This document shows positions 24,415 through 34,689 of a DNA stretch of 64,000 nucleotides, in pieces; within the stretch, counting starts at the first letter, position 1; the number at the start of each line of letters is the position of its first letter. The translations under genes and the position numbers were made by a program. Origin of the DNA: Charina bottae. Its lineage: Eukaryota; Chordata; Lepidosauria; Squamata; Charinaidae. Where the stretch lies: NCBI GenBank assembly GCA_023362775.1, contig JALMGJ010000004.1, positions 84,833,298 to 84,897,297 on the forward strand, written 5' to 3'. Under the pieces are notes generated by a model. The model worked only from the letters and a program-made list of their open reading frames with translations, ran no database searches and had not been told where the DNA came from.

Positions 24415-24951
24415 GTGGTAGGCTTTGCTATCAAAAACGACCTTGTGAAGCTCTTGTCAGAAGTTCCCACTGGGATTAACGAACGACTCTCAACTCTCCG
24501 AATAAAACTCGCCAAAAACCAACAGGCAACTATCCTAAGTGCTTACGCACCAACACTAGATGCAGATGAGGATATCAAGGAAAAAATTTATACCCAGCTG
24601 GACACCATCTTATCAGAGATACCAAAGGAGAATAAAATTATCCTCCTGGGCGATTTCAATGCAAGAGGTGGGCGTGATTTTGATTTGTGGCCAGGGATCA
24701 TTGGGAAAGAAGGAGTTGACAACAGCAACACGAATGGAATCTTACTTCTGACTAAATGTGCAGAGCATAACCTTGTCATTACTAACACACTCTTTCGCCA
24801 GAAAAATAAATTTAAAACATCATGGAAGCACCCACGGTCGAAGCACTGGCATCTTTTAGATTATGTAATTGTCCGTGCTAGAGATCGCCGTGATGTACTT
24901 CTCACCAGAGCCATGACGAGCGCCGACGACTGCTGGACAGACCATCGATAA
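24415..24951 (+). pseudogene. LINE copy 2: AP-like endonuclease domain
   Basis: A 178-codon open frame lacking the domain's first strand, which is in the inverted part. It shows ATILSAYAPTLDADEDIKEK, IILLGDFNARGGRDF (GDFNAR catalytic block), LLDYVIVRARDRRD and TSADDCWTDHR, the terminal S/T-D-H-type motif of exonuclease-endonuclease-phosphatase enzymes. In LINEs this nuclease nicks the target DNA. Proteins of this type appear in databases as 'craniofacial development protein 2-like', which is a misnomer. It ends at a stop after WTDHR. Confidence 0.85.
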
Positions 24952-25092
24952 ATATGATCCACGATGGCCATAAAGATTGTCCCTCATCGTAGGCTCCAAG
25001 GAAGAAAACCAAGGCGTAAAATGAATACACTGGCCCTTCAAGATCCTATTAAATGAGCTTGCTTTCAATCAACTCTCAAGGAACATCTGCCT

Positions 25093-25776
25093 ATGGAACT
25101 TCCTGAAAATGTTGAGGAACACTGGATTAAATTGAAGACTTCTATTATTTCAGCCTGTGAACAAACTATCGGATACCAAACTAAGAGACATCAGGACTGG
25201 TTTGATGAGAACGATAGTGAAATTGAACATATTATTGACAAGAAAAGGAAAGCCTTCCAGATATGGCAAAAAGATATTAACTGTGCCGTTAAGAAAAAAA
25301 TCTATGCCAGTGCAAAGGCAGAAGTCCAAAGAAGAACTAGAGAACTTAAGAACATATGGTGGATAAAAAAAGCCCAAGAAACCCAACATTTTGCAGATGC
25401 TCACGATGCACGGGGCTTTGTTAATGCCATAAAGGCCATCTATGGACCAACAAACCATGGTACAAATCCCTTACGCTCAGTAGATGGTGCTAAACTTCTA
25501 AAGGACAAAGAGTCTATTGCACTGCGCTGGAAAGAGCATTATTACAATCTCCTTAATCGTCACTCTACTGTGGCTGATGAAGTCTTCTTGCAAATCCCGC
25601 AAAAACAAATAAGAAATGAGCTTGCAGTACCCCCTAGTTTGGAGAAAGTCAGTAAAGCCACTAAACAAATGAAAAATAACAAAGCTAGTGGACCTGATGG
25701 GATTCCTGCTGAAGTCTTTAAAGAAGGCGGGCCTGAACTTACACAACAACTTCATAAGCTCATTGAAAAAATCTAG
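25093..25776 (+). pseudogene. LINE copy 2: linker and RT amino part
   Basis: A 227-codon open frame starting MELPENVEEHWIKLKTSIIS. A basic linker (KKRKAFQIWQKDINCAVKKK) leads into the RT fingers: RWKEHYYNLLNRHSTVADEV, then ATKQMKNNKASGPDGIPAEV, the NKAxGPDGIPAE block shared by LINE RTs. It stops at TAG (25774-25776) before RGISLL, which follows in another segment (25860). Confidence 0.85.
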
Positions 25777-26171
25777 ATGAGGGAGGAGATTCCAGCAGAC
25801 TCTAGGGATGCCATAATTATCACTCTCTTTAAAAAGGGTGATAGAACAGACTGTGGAAACTATCGAGGCATCTCCCTTCTAGCCATAGCAGGCAAAATCC
25901 TGGCAAAGATCATCGCAAACCGTCTCCTATCTGTATCAGAAGATCCTGCCTGAAACGCAAAATGGCTTCCGCCCTTCCAGGGGAACAGTGGATATGATCT
26001 TCACTGCACGACAGCTTCAAGAAAAATGCAAGGAGCAAAACCGCCATCTGTACATGGCGTTTATTGATCTGACTAAAGCTTTTGATACTGTAAATCGTTC
26101 TGCTCTCTGGACCATCCTTTGTTAAACAGGGATGTGTTATTGCTCCAACCTTATTCGCTATCTTCATCGCT

Positions 26172-27257
26172 ATGATTATACACCTTATTGAAGAGAAACT
26201 TCCTACTGGTGTAGAAATTATATATCGAACAGATGGAAAGCTTTTTAATCTCAGTAGGCTGAAAGCAAAAAATAAGGTAATTGCAACTTCTGTTATAGAA
26301 CTTCAATATGCTGATGATAACGTAGTCTGTGTACACTCCGAGGAAGATCTTCAAACTATCCTAAACATCTTTGCAGAAGCATATGAAAAACTCGGCCTCT
26401 CGATTAACATTAAAAAAACCAAAGTGCTTTACCAGCAAGTTCGAACCAATCCCTCTGCAGCGCCATCAATCCAGCTTAAAGGTGTGTCACTAGAAAATGT
26501 TGACCACTTTTCTTATCTCGGCAGCCATCTATCTACAAAAGCCGACATCGACGCTGAAATTCAGCATCGCCTGAGCTCTGCGAGTGTAGCTTTCTCCCGA
26601 ATGAAGCGTAGAGTGTTTGAGGATCGGGACATTCACAGGGAGACCAAAATGCTTGTTTACAAAGCCATTGTACTACCAACCCTTCTGTACGTCTGTGAAA
26701 CATGGACCCTCTACAAACGCCACCTCCAACTTCTTGAAAGATTCCATCAACGCTGCCTCCGAAAAATTCTGCAAATTACTTGGGAAGATAGGCGGACTAA
26801 TGTTAGCATATTAGAAGAAGCGAAAACCACCAGCATTGAAACAATGATCATCCAACATCAACTTCGCTGGACCGGTCATGTTGTTCGAATGCCTGACCAT
26901 CGTCTTCCAAAGCAGCTACTTTACTCCCAACTTAAGAATGGAAAATGGAATATTGGTGGACAGCAAAAGAGATTCAAAGATACTCTCAAAGCTAATTTAA
27001 AAAAATGTAATATCAGCATTGAGAACTGGGAAGCCCTAACTCATGAGCGATTCAATTGGAGGTCATCCTTTATTAATGGCGCTATGGACTTTGAAGAAGC
27101 ACGAGTACAGGACGAAAAGGAGAAAAGAGCTAAAAGGAAGGCACGTCAGGCAAACCCTCATCATGACCGTCTCCTACCCGGAAACCTATGCCCTCATTGT
27201 GGGAGGTTGTGTGGATCCAGAATTGGCCTTTATAGCCACTTACGGATCCACCGTTAA
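26172..27257 (+). pseudogene. LINE copy 2: RT carboxyl part with C2H2 zinc finger
   Basis: The longest open frame in the window (361 codons). YADD, the RT catalytic box, is at residues 46-49 (ELQYADDNVVCVHSEED). Next come LGLSINIKKTKVLYQQVRTN, YLGSHLSTKADIDAEI and RETKMLVYKAIVLPTLL, CETWTLYKRHLQLLERFH, and LRWTGHVVRMPDHRLPKQLL. The last 25 residues form a classical C2H2 finger, C-x2-C-x12-H-x3-H (CPHCGRLC...SHLRIH). The start Met follows the 120-bp deletion, so the frame is a remnant and not a natural start. Confidence 0.88.
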
Positions 27258-27679
27258 AATTTTACCTTTGGAAGACAATCTTACTCGGCGACGAGTGATC
27301 GCCAATGAATGAATGGAGAGAAAACCATATATATGATGAATAAAACATACTAATTGTTCTGAGATACATACAGAGAAGAATTGCTGATAGACTGCACAAA
27401 AATTAAATAGGAATATAAATATAGTGGCAAATGAGTTCAGCAAGGCAAGATTACGGCAGGTGCATTCTAGGATATGAAATGCCATGAAAATTATTTGTAA
27501 AATATTAGTCACAAGCACTCGCTGAATTAGTATGCTGTGTCTGAAGCATTTACTTTGTTAAGTGAGCTACAGGTGTTAGAAGTGTGGCATATTTTTTAGA
27601 TAGAGAGAGAAATGTTTCCAGATTGTTATGTAATCTACATAGTCCTTACCCCATAAGCTTAACTTAACCACTACAGAAC

Positions 27680-28960
27680 ATACAACCCAAAGTATGGATC
27701 CGGTATGTAGATGACACCTTCGTCATAAAAAAAAAGGGTCAACTGGAGGAAACACATGAAGCCATCAACAACATCTTCAGAGGAATAAAATTCACAAGGG
27801 AAGAAGAAAACAACAACACACTACCCTTCTTGGACATCCTCATCAGTAGAGGAAATGATGGCATTCTAGAAACACAAGTCTACCGGAAATCTACCCACAC
27901 TAACCAAGTGCTCCACCACCAAAGCAATAACCAAACCTCCCACAAGAGGAGCTGTGTAAGAATACTATTCAGATGAGCACAAATGCACTGCAGCAACCCA
28001 GAACACCAGGAAAAGGAAATAGACCACTTATATAGCATCTTACAGCAAAATGGATACCCACGCAACTTTATCAAAAAGTGCCTGACCACTGAACCCACCA
28101 CAGCAAAACCAACAGAAGCTATGAAAAGGATTACACTGCCATACATCATAAACATCTCAGAAACTACTAATAGACTATTACAACCACACGGCATCACCGT
28201 AGCACACAAACCAAAACCCTTCAGAACATCATAAGTAAACCGAAAGACCCAGTAGCCCAAGAAGAATAAAACAGGAGTTATCTAAAACATACAGTGTAAG
28301 GACAGTAACAGCCACTATTTATTTACTTATTTATTATTTGAATTTATCACCACCCATCTCTACAACAGTAGACACTATGTAGGACAGACCGGCAGAAGAC
28401 TAGCAGAACGCATCCACGAACACCAACTAGCAGTCAGAAGTCACAACACATGGACAGACTTAACCATACTTTCAACTGGGAAACTGGGACCATCTTAAAC
28501 CAAGCCAAATCCAAAAATGCTAGAGAGTTCCTGGAAGCTTGGCAGTCAGACAAAGCAGCCATCAACATACACATAGAGGTAAATTCATAAGAGACAATAG
28601 AAAAGCCAGAAGACCAGAACACCTCCTTGCTAGCAATCAACAACCAGATAGGCAAAGATTAACACCAAGATTAGCACCAGAGGAGCAATCAAACAACACA
28701 ATAGAACCTAATCAAGGAACTATTAACTCAGTCAATCAAGCAAGCAGCAAACAACCCAATCAAGGAACTACCAAGGAGAGTATAACACCCCCACCAACAC
28801 AAGCAGGACAAGCCAGCGTATATAAACAGAGAGCAAGTCCCACTCCCTTTTCGCACTGAAGATGTTGCCTAGCCTGGCAATGAAACGTCTGCAAGAAAAC
28901 AACAAGGCTCAAAAAGCACCAAGGACTCCACAGTTCAACCCTGAGCTAAAAATATTCTCT
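27680..28960 (+). mobile_element. Penelope-like element, RT end and GIY-YIG remnant
   Basis: IRYVDDTFVI at 27698 holds the RT YVDD box, followed by LPFLDILISRGNDG, ETQVYRKSTHTNQVL and, later, a linker. At 28369 RHYVGQTGRRLAERIHEHQL is the GIY-YIG endonuclease signature of PLEs. A 47-bp L2-type stub (28316-28362) interrupts the join. The 3' region ends with gatgttgcctagcctggcaatgaaacgtctgc and ctccacagttcaaccctgagct. The RT is 5' truncated and the frame is broken. Confidence 0.88.
28316..28362 (-). mobile_element. L2-type tail stub inside the PLE
   Basis: ttatttacttatttattatttgaatttatcaccacccatctc is the reverse complement of the gatgggcggt...aaataaat tail. It splits the PLE GIY-YIG region from its upstream linker. 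Confidence 0.7.
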
Positions 28961-28969
28961 TTGATTGGT

Positions 28970-30408
28970 ATGATGAAGGAAACACAGTTTTTATAAGATG
29001 AAAGATCTGATTAGCAAACACATGATATGTCATAGGCTATCAAAATAATAATTTGATTACAGTTACGTATAACTATAAAAGTGGCAAAGTAGTCATCAAA
29101 AAACTCTAACAGGACCATGGTTTGGGACCAAGCCAAACTATGGTCCCAAAAGAATATGGAGTTCAAGTGGAGTACTTTTCCACCTTCCTTGGCAGTAAAT
29201 TATAATGAACTAAATAGATAATTATTTGTCCTTTCCTGACTTCTCTGTTTAGCTACTTAAGGTGGCTGCATCACACAGCCTAATTGTAGTCTGCTCTGTC
29301 ATAGCATTATGAAAGGGGCTGCAACATTGATATCTAGAATGACCTAAGTAAAGCCTCATTTTATATACAGCGTGCTTGGAAGACAATTTAGCAGACATTA
29401 TCTGCTCATTTCATAGAAGAACATTTACTCTCACCCACCATAACATTTTGCCATCCTTTCTGCTGATAAATAGATTTAACAGTATTCCTGCAGAGGATAA
29501 ACACTATCCATCTTTGCTGGAAGAAAAAGAATAATTTGTGAGATGATTTAAAAATACCCCTCCTAACTCATTTTTATACCAGATCAGAAGAGAATGCACT
29601 CCTATTATTTGCTGATAAGTTTCTGTATATTTCTAGAAAGTCAACAAACTTATTATTATTACTATTAGGTACTCAATTGTATCACAATTTTGAGAACATC
29701 AATACTTTTAATGGATACAACTGGGCAGGTTTCTTCTTACTTATAACTGGTTTCACTGGTTTCTTGTATCCTTGTTGTCATCTTTGACTGTAAATTCAAA
29801 TAAAATTTAAAGTTTATGATTATTATTTAAAAATCAACTACCAATTGTCAAACATAAAGTATGTTGTACAAATATATGTTCATATATATGTTATAAAAAG
29901 TTAACTCCATTTTCAACGAAAGAAAAGTTCTTATTCAAAATACCATCAAGCAGGTGTTGTTTCTTACGAATGAAAGAAGCCTGGTAAAATCAGGCTTATT
30001 ATGGAAACTGCAGCATGGCTCCATCACAAAATTTCCAACTGAAATTTTATCTTATAGAAACCCACAATAAAAAAGCATTGCAACGTAAGATTTTTTGTAC
30101 AATCCACCACCGGAGAGTATTTTTTAAAATGACATAGTACCAAAATTCATACTTTCCTTAACAGCAATGTTCTTAGAAAGCTCCAAAATCCACAATGTCA
30201 ATTTCCATGATCCCTGTTCAAGCATGATTCCCCACACATGATTAAGATTGAATGGAGAGATAGCTGTATCACATGTGTTGATCGTGCCTTCACTTTTGAG
30301 CTTCCTGCATGTTCCAGTCTATCCTGTCTAGCTTTACTTTCTAAAAATAAACTAGGATTCCAAAATCAGAGAGAAAATTTTACAGGAAAAGATTAGGTTA
30401 AGAAGCAT

Positions 30409-30410
<2 letters not shown>
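28970..30410 (+). other. CADM2 intron sequence, no recognised element
   Basis: AT-rich sequence without long frames or identifiable repeats. Confidence 0.55.

Positions 30411-30459
<49 letters not shown>
30411..30459. repeat. (TATC)n microsatellite
   Basis: About twelve uninterrupted TATC units, just upstream of the solo LTR. Confidence 0.95.
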
Positions 30460-30528
30460 CATCTTATTACTACCATACTCCACAAGGACTCATAGTAGTA
30501 TACAATTAAATCCCATAATCATCACAAC

Positions 30529-31149
30529 TGTCCTGTCCCAGCCCAATCACACACAATACATCAGGGAGGCAGTTGTAAAACTTTACTGTGAAACTTGTGA
30601 GGTAAACTTGTGAGGTAACGAACAGGCGGCAAGGGAGTGTGAGTGCACACACTCTACAAAAACAAGCCCCAAAAGTCCCACAAGCTTGCCTTAAGGGAGT
30701 TTCACATTCAAAACACAATTAGTCAAGTGAGTCCAAGAGTCAAGAGTCAGGTCACGACGTTTTCTGATCAGGAATCCAGGCACATGGAGTCCGGTAAGCA
30801 GACGATTGTCCCCAATCAACGTTCTGGGCTTGCGGCTCCCTTTTTCTAGAGGCAGACCTGGGTGGAGCTTATTTAGGAGGGCGGGGCTACTTTCTTGCAC
30901 GTAGCCTCGCTGACCTCTCCTGTTCTTCTTTCCGCTCTCCTTTCTCGAGCACTGGGAGGGGGCGGCAGCTCTGAGTCTTTGTCCTCACTAATCAGCAGCG
31001 CCGGTGCCTGCTGCTGGTTGACCAGCCCAGCCTCCTCTGACTGTTCAGGTGGCTGTTTATCTAGAGCTGTCTGCTCGCCCTCCATCTCTACGTCAGAGGC
31101 TGGCCACCCGTCCTCGTCATCTGACTCCAAGCCTGAACCCCCCATGACA
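30529..31149 (-). mobile_element. Solo LTR, 621 bp, TSD acaac
   Basis: On the minus strand it starts TGTCATGGGGGG and ends CAGGACA. The 5-bp TSD acaac flanks it at 30524-30528 and 31150-31154. It is markedly more GC-rich than its surroundings. A TATA-like TAAATAAG lies on the minus strand near 30870 and an AGTAAA-type signal near 30585, supporting minus orientation. A minus-strand acidic open frame (30873-31172; SGLESDDEDGWPASDVEMEG) runs from the LTR edge; it may be part of an LTR-overlapping reading frame but I do not assign it. Confidence 0.82.
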
Positions 31150-31154
31150 ACAAC

Positions 31155-32190
31155 AATATACCATGAAAACAATAATCAAAGCCATCAATTCAACTTAACA
31201 GCTCACCCCAACAAATTAAATTATTAGGCATCTTGGTGACCAAATCATTAACTTCCAAGCTCCATTTATATAAAAACTATTTTTATGTTGTTAGTTTCAT
31301 TGGTTTACTTATAATCCACAGTAACAGATAATCTGTGTGAATTTTTAAGGACATTTATGCTGCAATTCTGTAGATTAAGTCCAATTAAACTCAGTTATTT
31401 TTGTTCAACACTTCTCCTCCCACAACTTTTGAAAGCTTGGGGATAAAAATCCTATTCAGCCCGTTTATTTCAGATCTTAGAGAAGAAAATCTCCCTCTCC
31501 TCCCTCCTCGCTCTCTCTGTCCCTTTCTGCACACTACACCTTCTCAAAGTCTGTAGAATTAAACTTTTCATACTCAAGGGCTGCACAGGAGAGAGCATAG
31601 TGAACCATTCTCAGAGCATTCAATCAAGCGTTTGAAAAGCTGATCACAAAGGGACTAAGGATATTACCTTTTTGAAAGTACCTAATTGAATTCAGCAATT
31701 CATATTATTTCTAAGAACTAAATAAAGCTTTATACTGTGCACTCACACTGTTTAATAATAAGCAATACTTTTGTGGGAAGATTAGAATGAAGAAAGAAAG
31801 ATTTTTTTTGTTGTATAATTGTAATGTGTGGATTGTTCTTCCATCATTCAATATTCTTTCTTCATTTTTACAAGACCATTTACTTACTTGGTTTACTTTC
31901 TATAACTAACATATAACTATAAAATGCTACATGCCACCACAGGTATAACTATTCCAAGTCAACTGATTCAGGACTGGAATGCTGGCTGCAATTATCTCAT
32001 ATAGTTCATTCCTCACCTCCTAAGTAGTTTTGTTTTGAACATACTTTCCCATTCTATGCAATTCACTACATTACATCATTGTTCTAATTAAGATGCAAAT
32101 GTACTTGTGCAGATACTTTATTTTAAGAAATGAAAATTGTGGATATATTTGCTACATCCCTTTATTAGCTTTATATATATTTCTGTAATG
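31155..32190 (+). other. CADM2 intron sequence, no recognised element
   Basis: AT-rich intron; nothing recognised. Confidence 0.55.
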
Positions 32191-32200
32191 ACTTATATAT

Positions 32201-34664
32201 TTGTTGTTGTTTATTCGTTCAGTCGCTTCCGACTCCTCGTGACTTCATGGACCAGCCCACACCAGAGCTTCCTGTCAGCTGTCACCATCTCCACCTCCCC
32301 CATGGTTGAGTCCGTCACCTCCAGAATATCATCCATCCATCTTGCCCTTGGTTGGCCCCTCTTCCTTTTGCCTTCCACTTTCCCTAGCATCAGCTTCTTC
32401 TCCAGGGTATCCTGTCTTCTCATTATGTGGACAAAGTACTTCAGTTTTGCCTTTAATATCATTCCCTCAAGTGAGAAGTCTGGCTTTATTTCCTGGAGTA
32501 TGGACTGGTTTGATCTTCTTGCAGTCCAAGGCACTCTCAGAATTTTCCTCCAACACCACAGTTCAAAAGCATATATCTCCCTTTGCTCAGCCTTCCTTAT
32601 GGTCCAGCTCTCACAGCCATAGGTTACTACAGGGAATACCATTGCTTTAACTATGCGGACCTTTGTTGTCAGTGTGATGTCTCTGCTCTTAACTATTTTA
32701 TCAAGATTTGTCATTGCTTTCCTCCCAAGAAGTAAACGTCTTCTGATTTCCTGGCTGCAGTCAGCGTCTGCAGTAATCTTTGCGCCTAGAAATACAAAGT
32801 CTGTCACTGCCTCCACTTTTTCTCCTTCTATTTGCCAGTTATCAATCAAGCTGGTTGCCATAATCTTGTTTTTTTTTGAGGTTTAACTGCAACCCAGCTT
32901 TTGCACTTTCTTCTTTCACCTTCGTCATAAGGCTCCTCAACTCCTCCTCGCTTTCAGCCATCAAAGAGGTATCATATGCATATCTAAGATTCTTAATGTT
33001 TCTTCCAGCAATTTTAACTCCAGCCTTGGATTCCTCAAGCCCAGCACGTCGCATGATGTGTTCTGCATACAGGTTGAATAGGTAGGGTGAGAGTATACAG
33101 CCCTGCCGTACTCCTTTCCCAATCTTAAACCAGTCCGTTGTTCCGTGCTCTGTTCTTACCGTTGCTACTTGGTCGTTATACAGATTCCTCAGGAGGCAGA
33201 CAAGATGACTTGGCATCCCCATACCACCAAGAACTTGCCACAATTTGTTATGATCCACACAGTCAAAGGCTTTAGAATAGTCAATAAAACAAAAATAGAT
33301 TTTTTTCTGAAACTCCCTGGCTTTCTCCATTATCCAGCGGATATTTGCAATTTGGTCTCTAGTTCCTCTGCCTTTTCTAAACCCAGCTTGTACATCTGGC
33401 AATTCTCACTCCATGAATTGCTGGAGTCTACCTTGCAAGATCTTGAGCATTACCTTACTGGCATGTGAAAGAAGTGCCACTGTTCGATAGTTTGAACATT
33501 CTTTAGTGCTTCCCTTTTTTGTTATTGGGATATAAGTTGATTTTTTCCAATCTGATGGCCATTCTTGTGTTTTCCAAATTTGCTGGCATATGGCATGAAT
33601 CACCTTGACAGAATCATCTTGCAAGATTTTAAACAGTTCAGCTGGGATACCGTCGTCTCCTGCTGCCTTGTTATTAGCTATGCTTCTTAAGGCCCATTCA
33701 ACCTCACTCTTCAGGATGTCTGGCTCTAACTCACTGACCACACCGTCAAAGCTATCCCATATATTATTATCCTTCCTATGCAGATCTTCCGTATATTCTT
33801 GCCACCTTTTCTTGATCTCTTCTGCTTCTGTTAGGTCCTTACCATCTTTGTTTTTGATCATACCCATTTTTGCCTGGAATTTACCTCCGATGTTTCTAAT
33901 TTTCTGGAAGAGGTCTCTTGTCCTTCCTATTCTATTGTCTTCTTCCACTTCCGCACATTGCTTGTTTAAAAATAATTCCTTATCTCTTCTGGCTAACCTC
34001 TGGAATTTTGCATTTAATTGGGCATATCTCCCCCTATCACTATTGCCTTTTGCTTTCCTTCTTTCTTGGGCTACTTCCAGTGTTTCAGCAGACAGCCATC
34101 TTGCCTTCTTGGTTTTCTTTTTCTTTGGGACGTTTTTTGTTGCCGCCTCCTGAACAATGTTGCAAACTTCTGTCCATAGTTCTTCTGGGACCCTATCTAC
34201 TAAATCTAGTCCCTTAAATCTATTCTTCACCTCCACTGCATATTCCTTAGGAATATTAGTGAGCTCATATCTAACTGATCTGTGGGTCTTCCCTATTCTC
34301 TTTAGTCTGATTCTAAATTTTGCAATAAGAAGTTCGTGATCTGAACTACAGTCAGCTCCAGGTCTTGTTTTTACCGACTGTATAGATGTCCGCCACCTTT
34401 GGCTGAAAAGGATGTAGTCAATCTGATTTCGGTGTCGACCATCTGGTGAAGCCCATGTATAATGTCGTCTTTTAGGTTGTTGGAAGAGAGTGTTTGTTAT
34501 CCACAGTGAGTTGTCTTGGCAAAATTCTATCAGCCTATGTCCTGCTTCATTTTGTTCTCCCAGACCATGCTTGCCTGTAATTCCAGGTGTCGTCTAACTA
34601 CCCACCTTAGCATTCCAGTCTCCTGTAATGAAAATAACATCTCTTTTTGGTGTATTATCCAGTA
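32201..34664 (-). mobile_element. BovB (RTE) LINE, 5'-truncated copy of 2.46 kb
   Basis: On the minus strand it covers the endonuclease end (GDWNAK-type text near 34610, then SDHELL near 34335), linker and RT fingers (33406-34236; NNKAAGDDGIPAELFKILQD), RT palm (32842-33402; FCFIDYSKAFDCVDHNKLW, GKGVRQGCILSPYLFNLYAE), and post-RT (32211-32861; CESWTIRKAEQREIYAFELW). The frame is broken by a TGA at the ELPDVQAG junction (about 33403, an in-frame Arg codon in relatives) and a frameshift at an A9 run (32869-32877). The catalytic YADD reads YAYD. The 3' end carries the TTGTTG tail. A candidate TSD, ttatatattt, at 32193-32202 and 34672-34681 is AT-rich and weak. Confidence 0.92.
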
Positions 34665-34689
34665 GGTATAATTATATATTTATATATAA

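Larger units (their letters stand above)
23561..27314 (+). mobile_element. Non-LTR retrotransposon, copy 2, with inverted 5' segment
   Basis: Same family as 1090-5138 and better preserved. The first part (23561-24256) is the reverse complement of the 5' region of the family; from about 24264 the element runs on the + strand. The break falls exactly where copy 1 reads gtagg/actgccattattgc, so almost nothing is lost apart from a few bases (gtatata). Blocks: endonuclease 24415-24951, RT amino part 25093-25776, RT carboxyl part and zinc finger 26172-27257. About 120 bp between RT motif A and the VKQGC block are deleted at about 26120 relative to copy 1 (3826-3945). A candidate TSD, ggaRagaaaacc, is at 23549-23560 and 27315-27326. 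The 3' end is a short ATGA repeat. Confidence 0.9.

Noticed and set aside
24415..24951. 'Craniofacial development protein 2-like' host gene
   Set aside because: This database name is applied to LINE endonucleases; the frame is part of LINE copy 2.
26172..27257. 361-codon frame with C2H2 zinc finger as a host zinc-finger gene
   Set aside because: It contains a LINE RT catalytic box, lies in an element with a second copy in the window, and starts just after a deletion.
30411..30459. CRISPR-like array
   Set aside because: Simple tetranucleotide repeat without spacers, in a vertebrate intron; the same applies to 63790-63862.
32193..34681. Firm TSD for the large BovB copy
   Set aside because: The candidate word ttatatattt is pure A/T in an AT-rich area, so it may be chance; kept only as a candidate.
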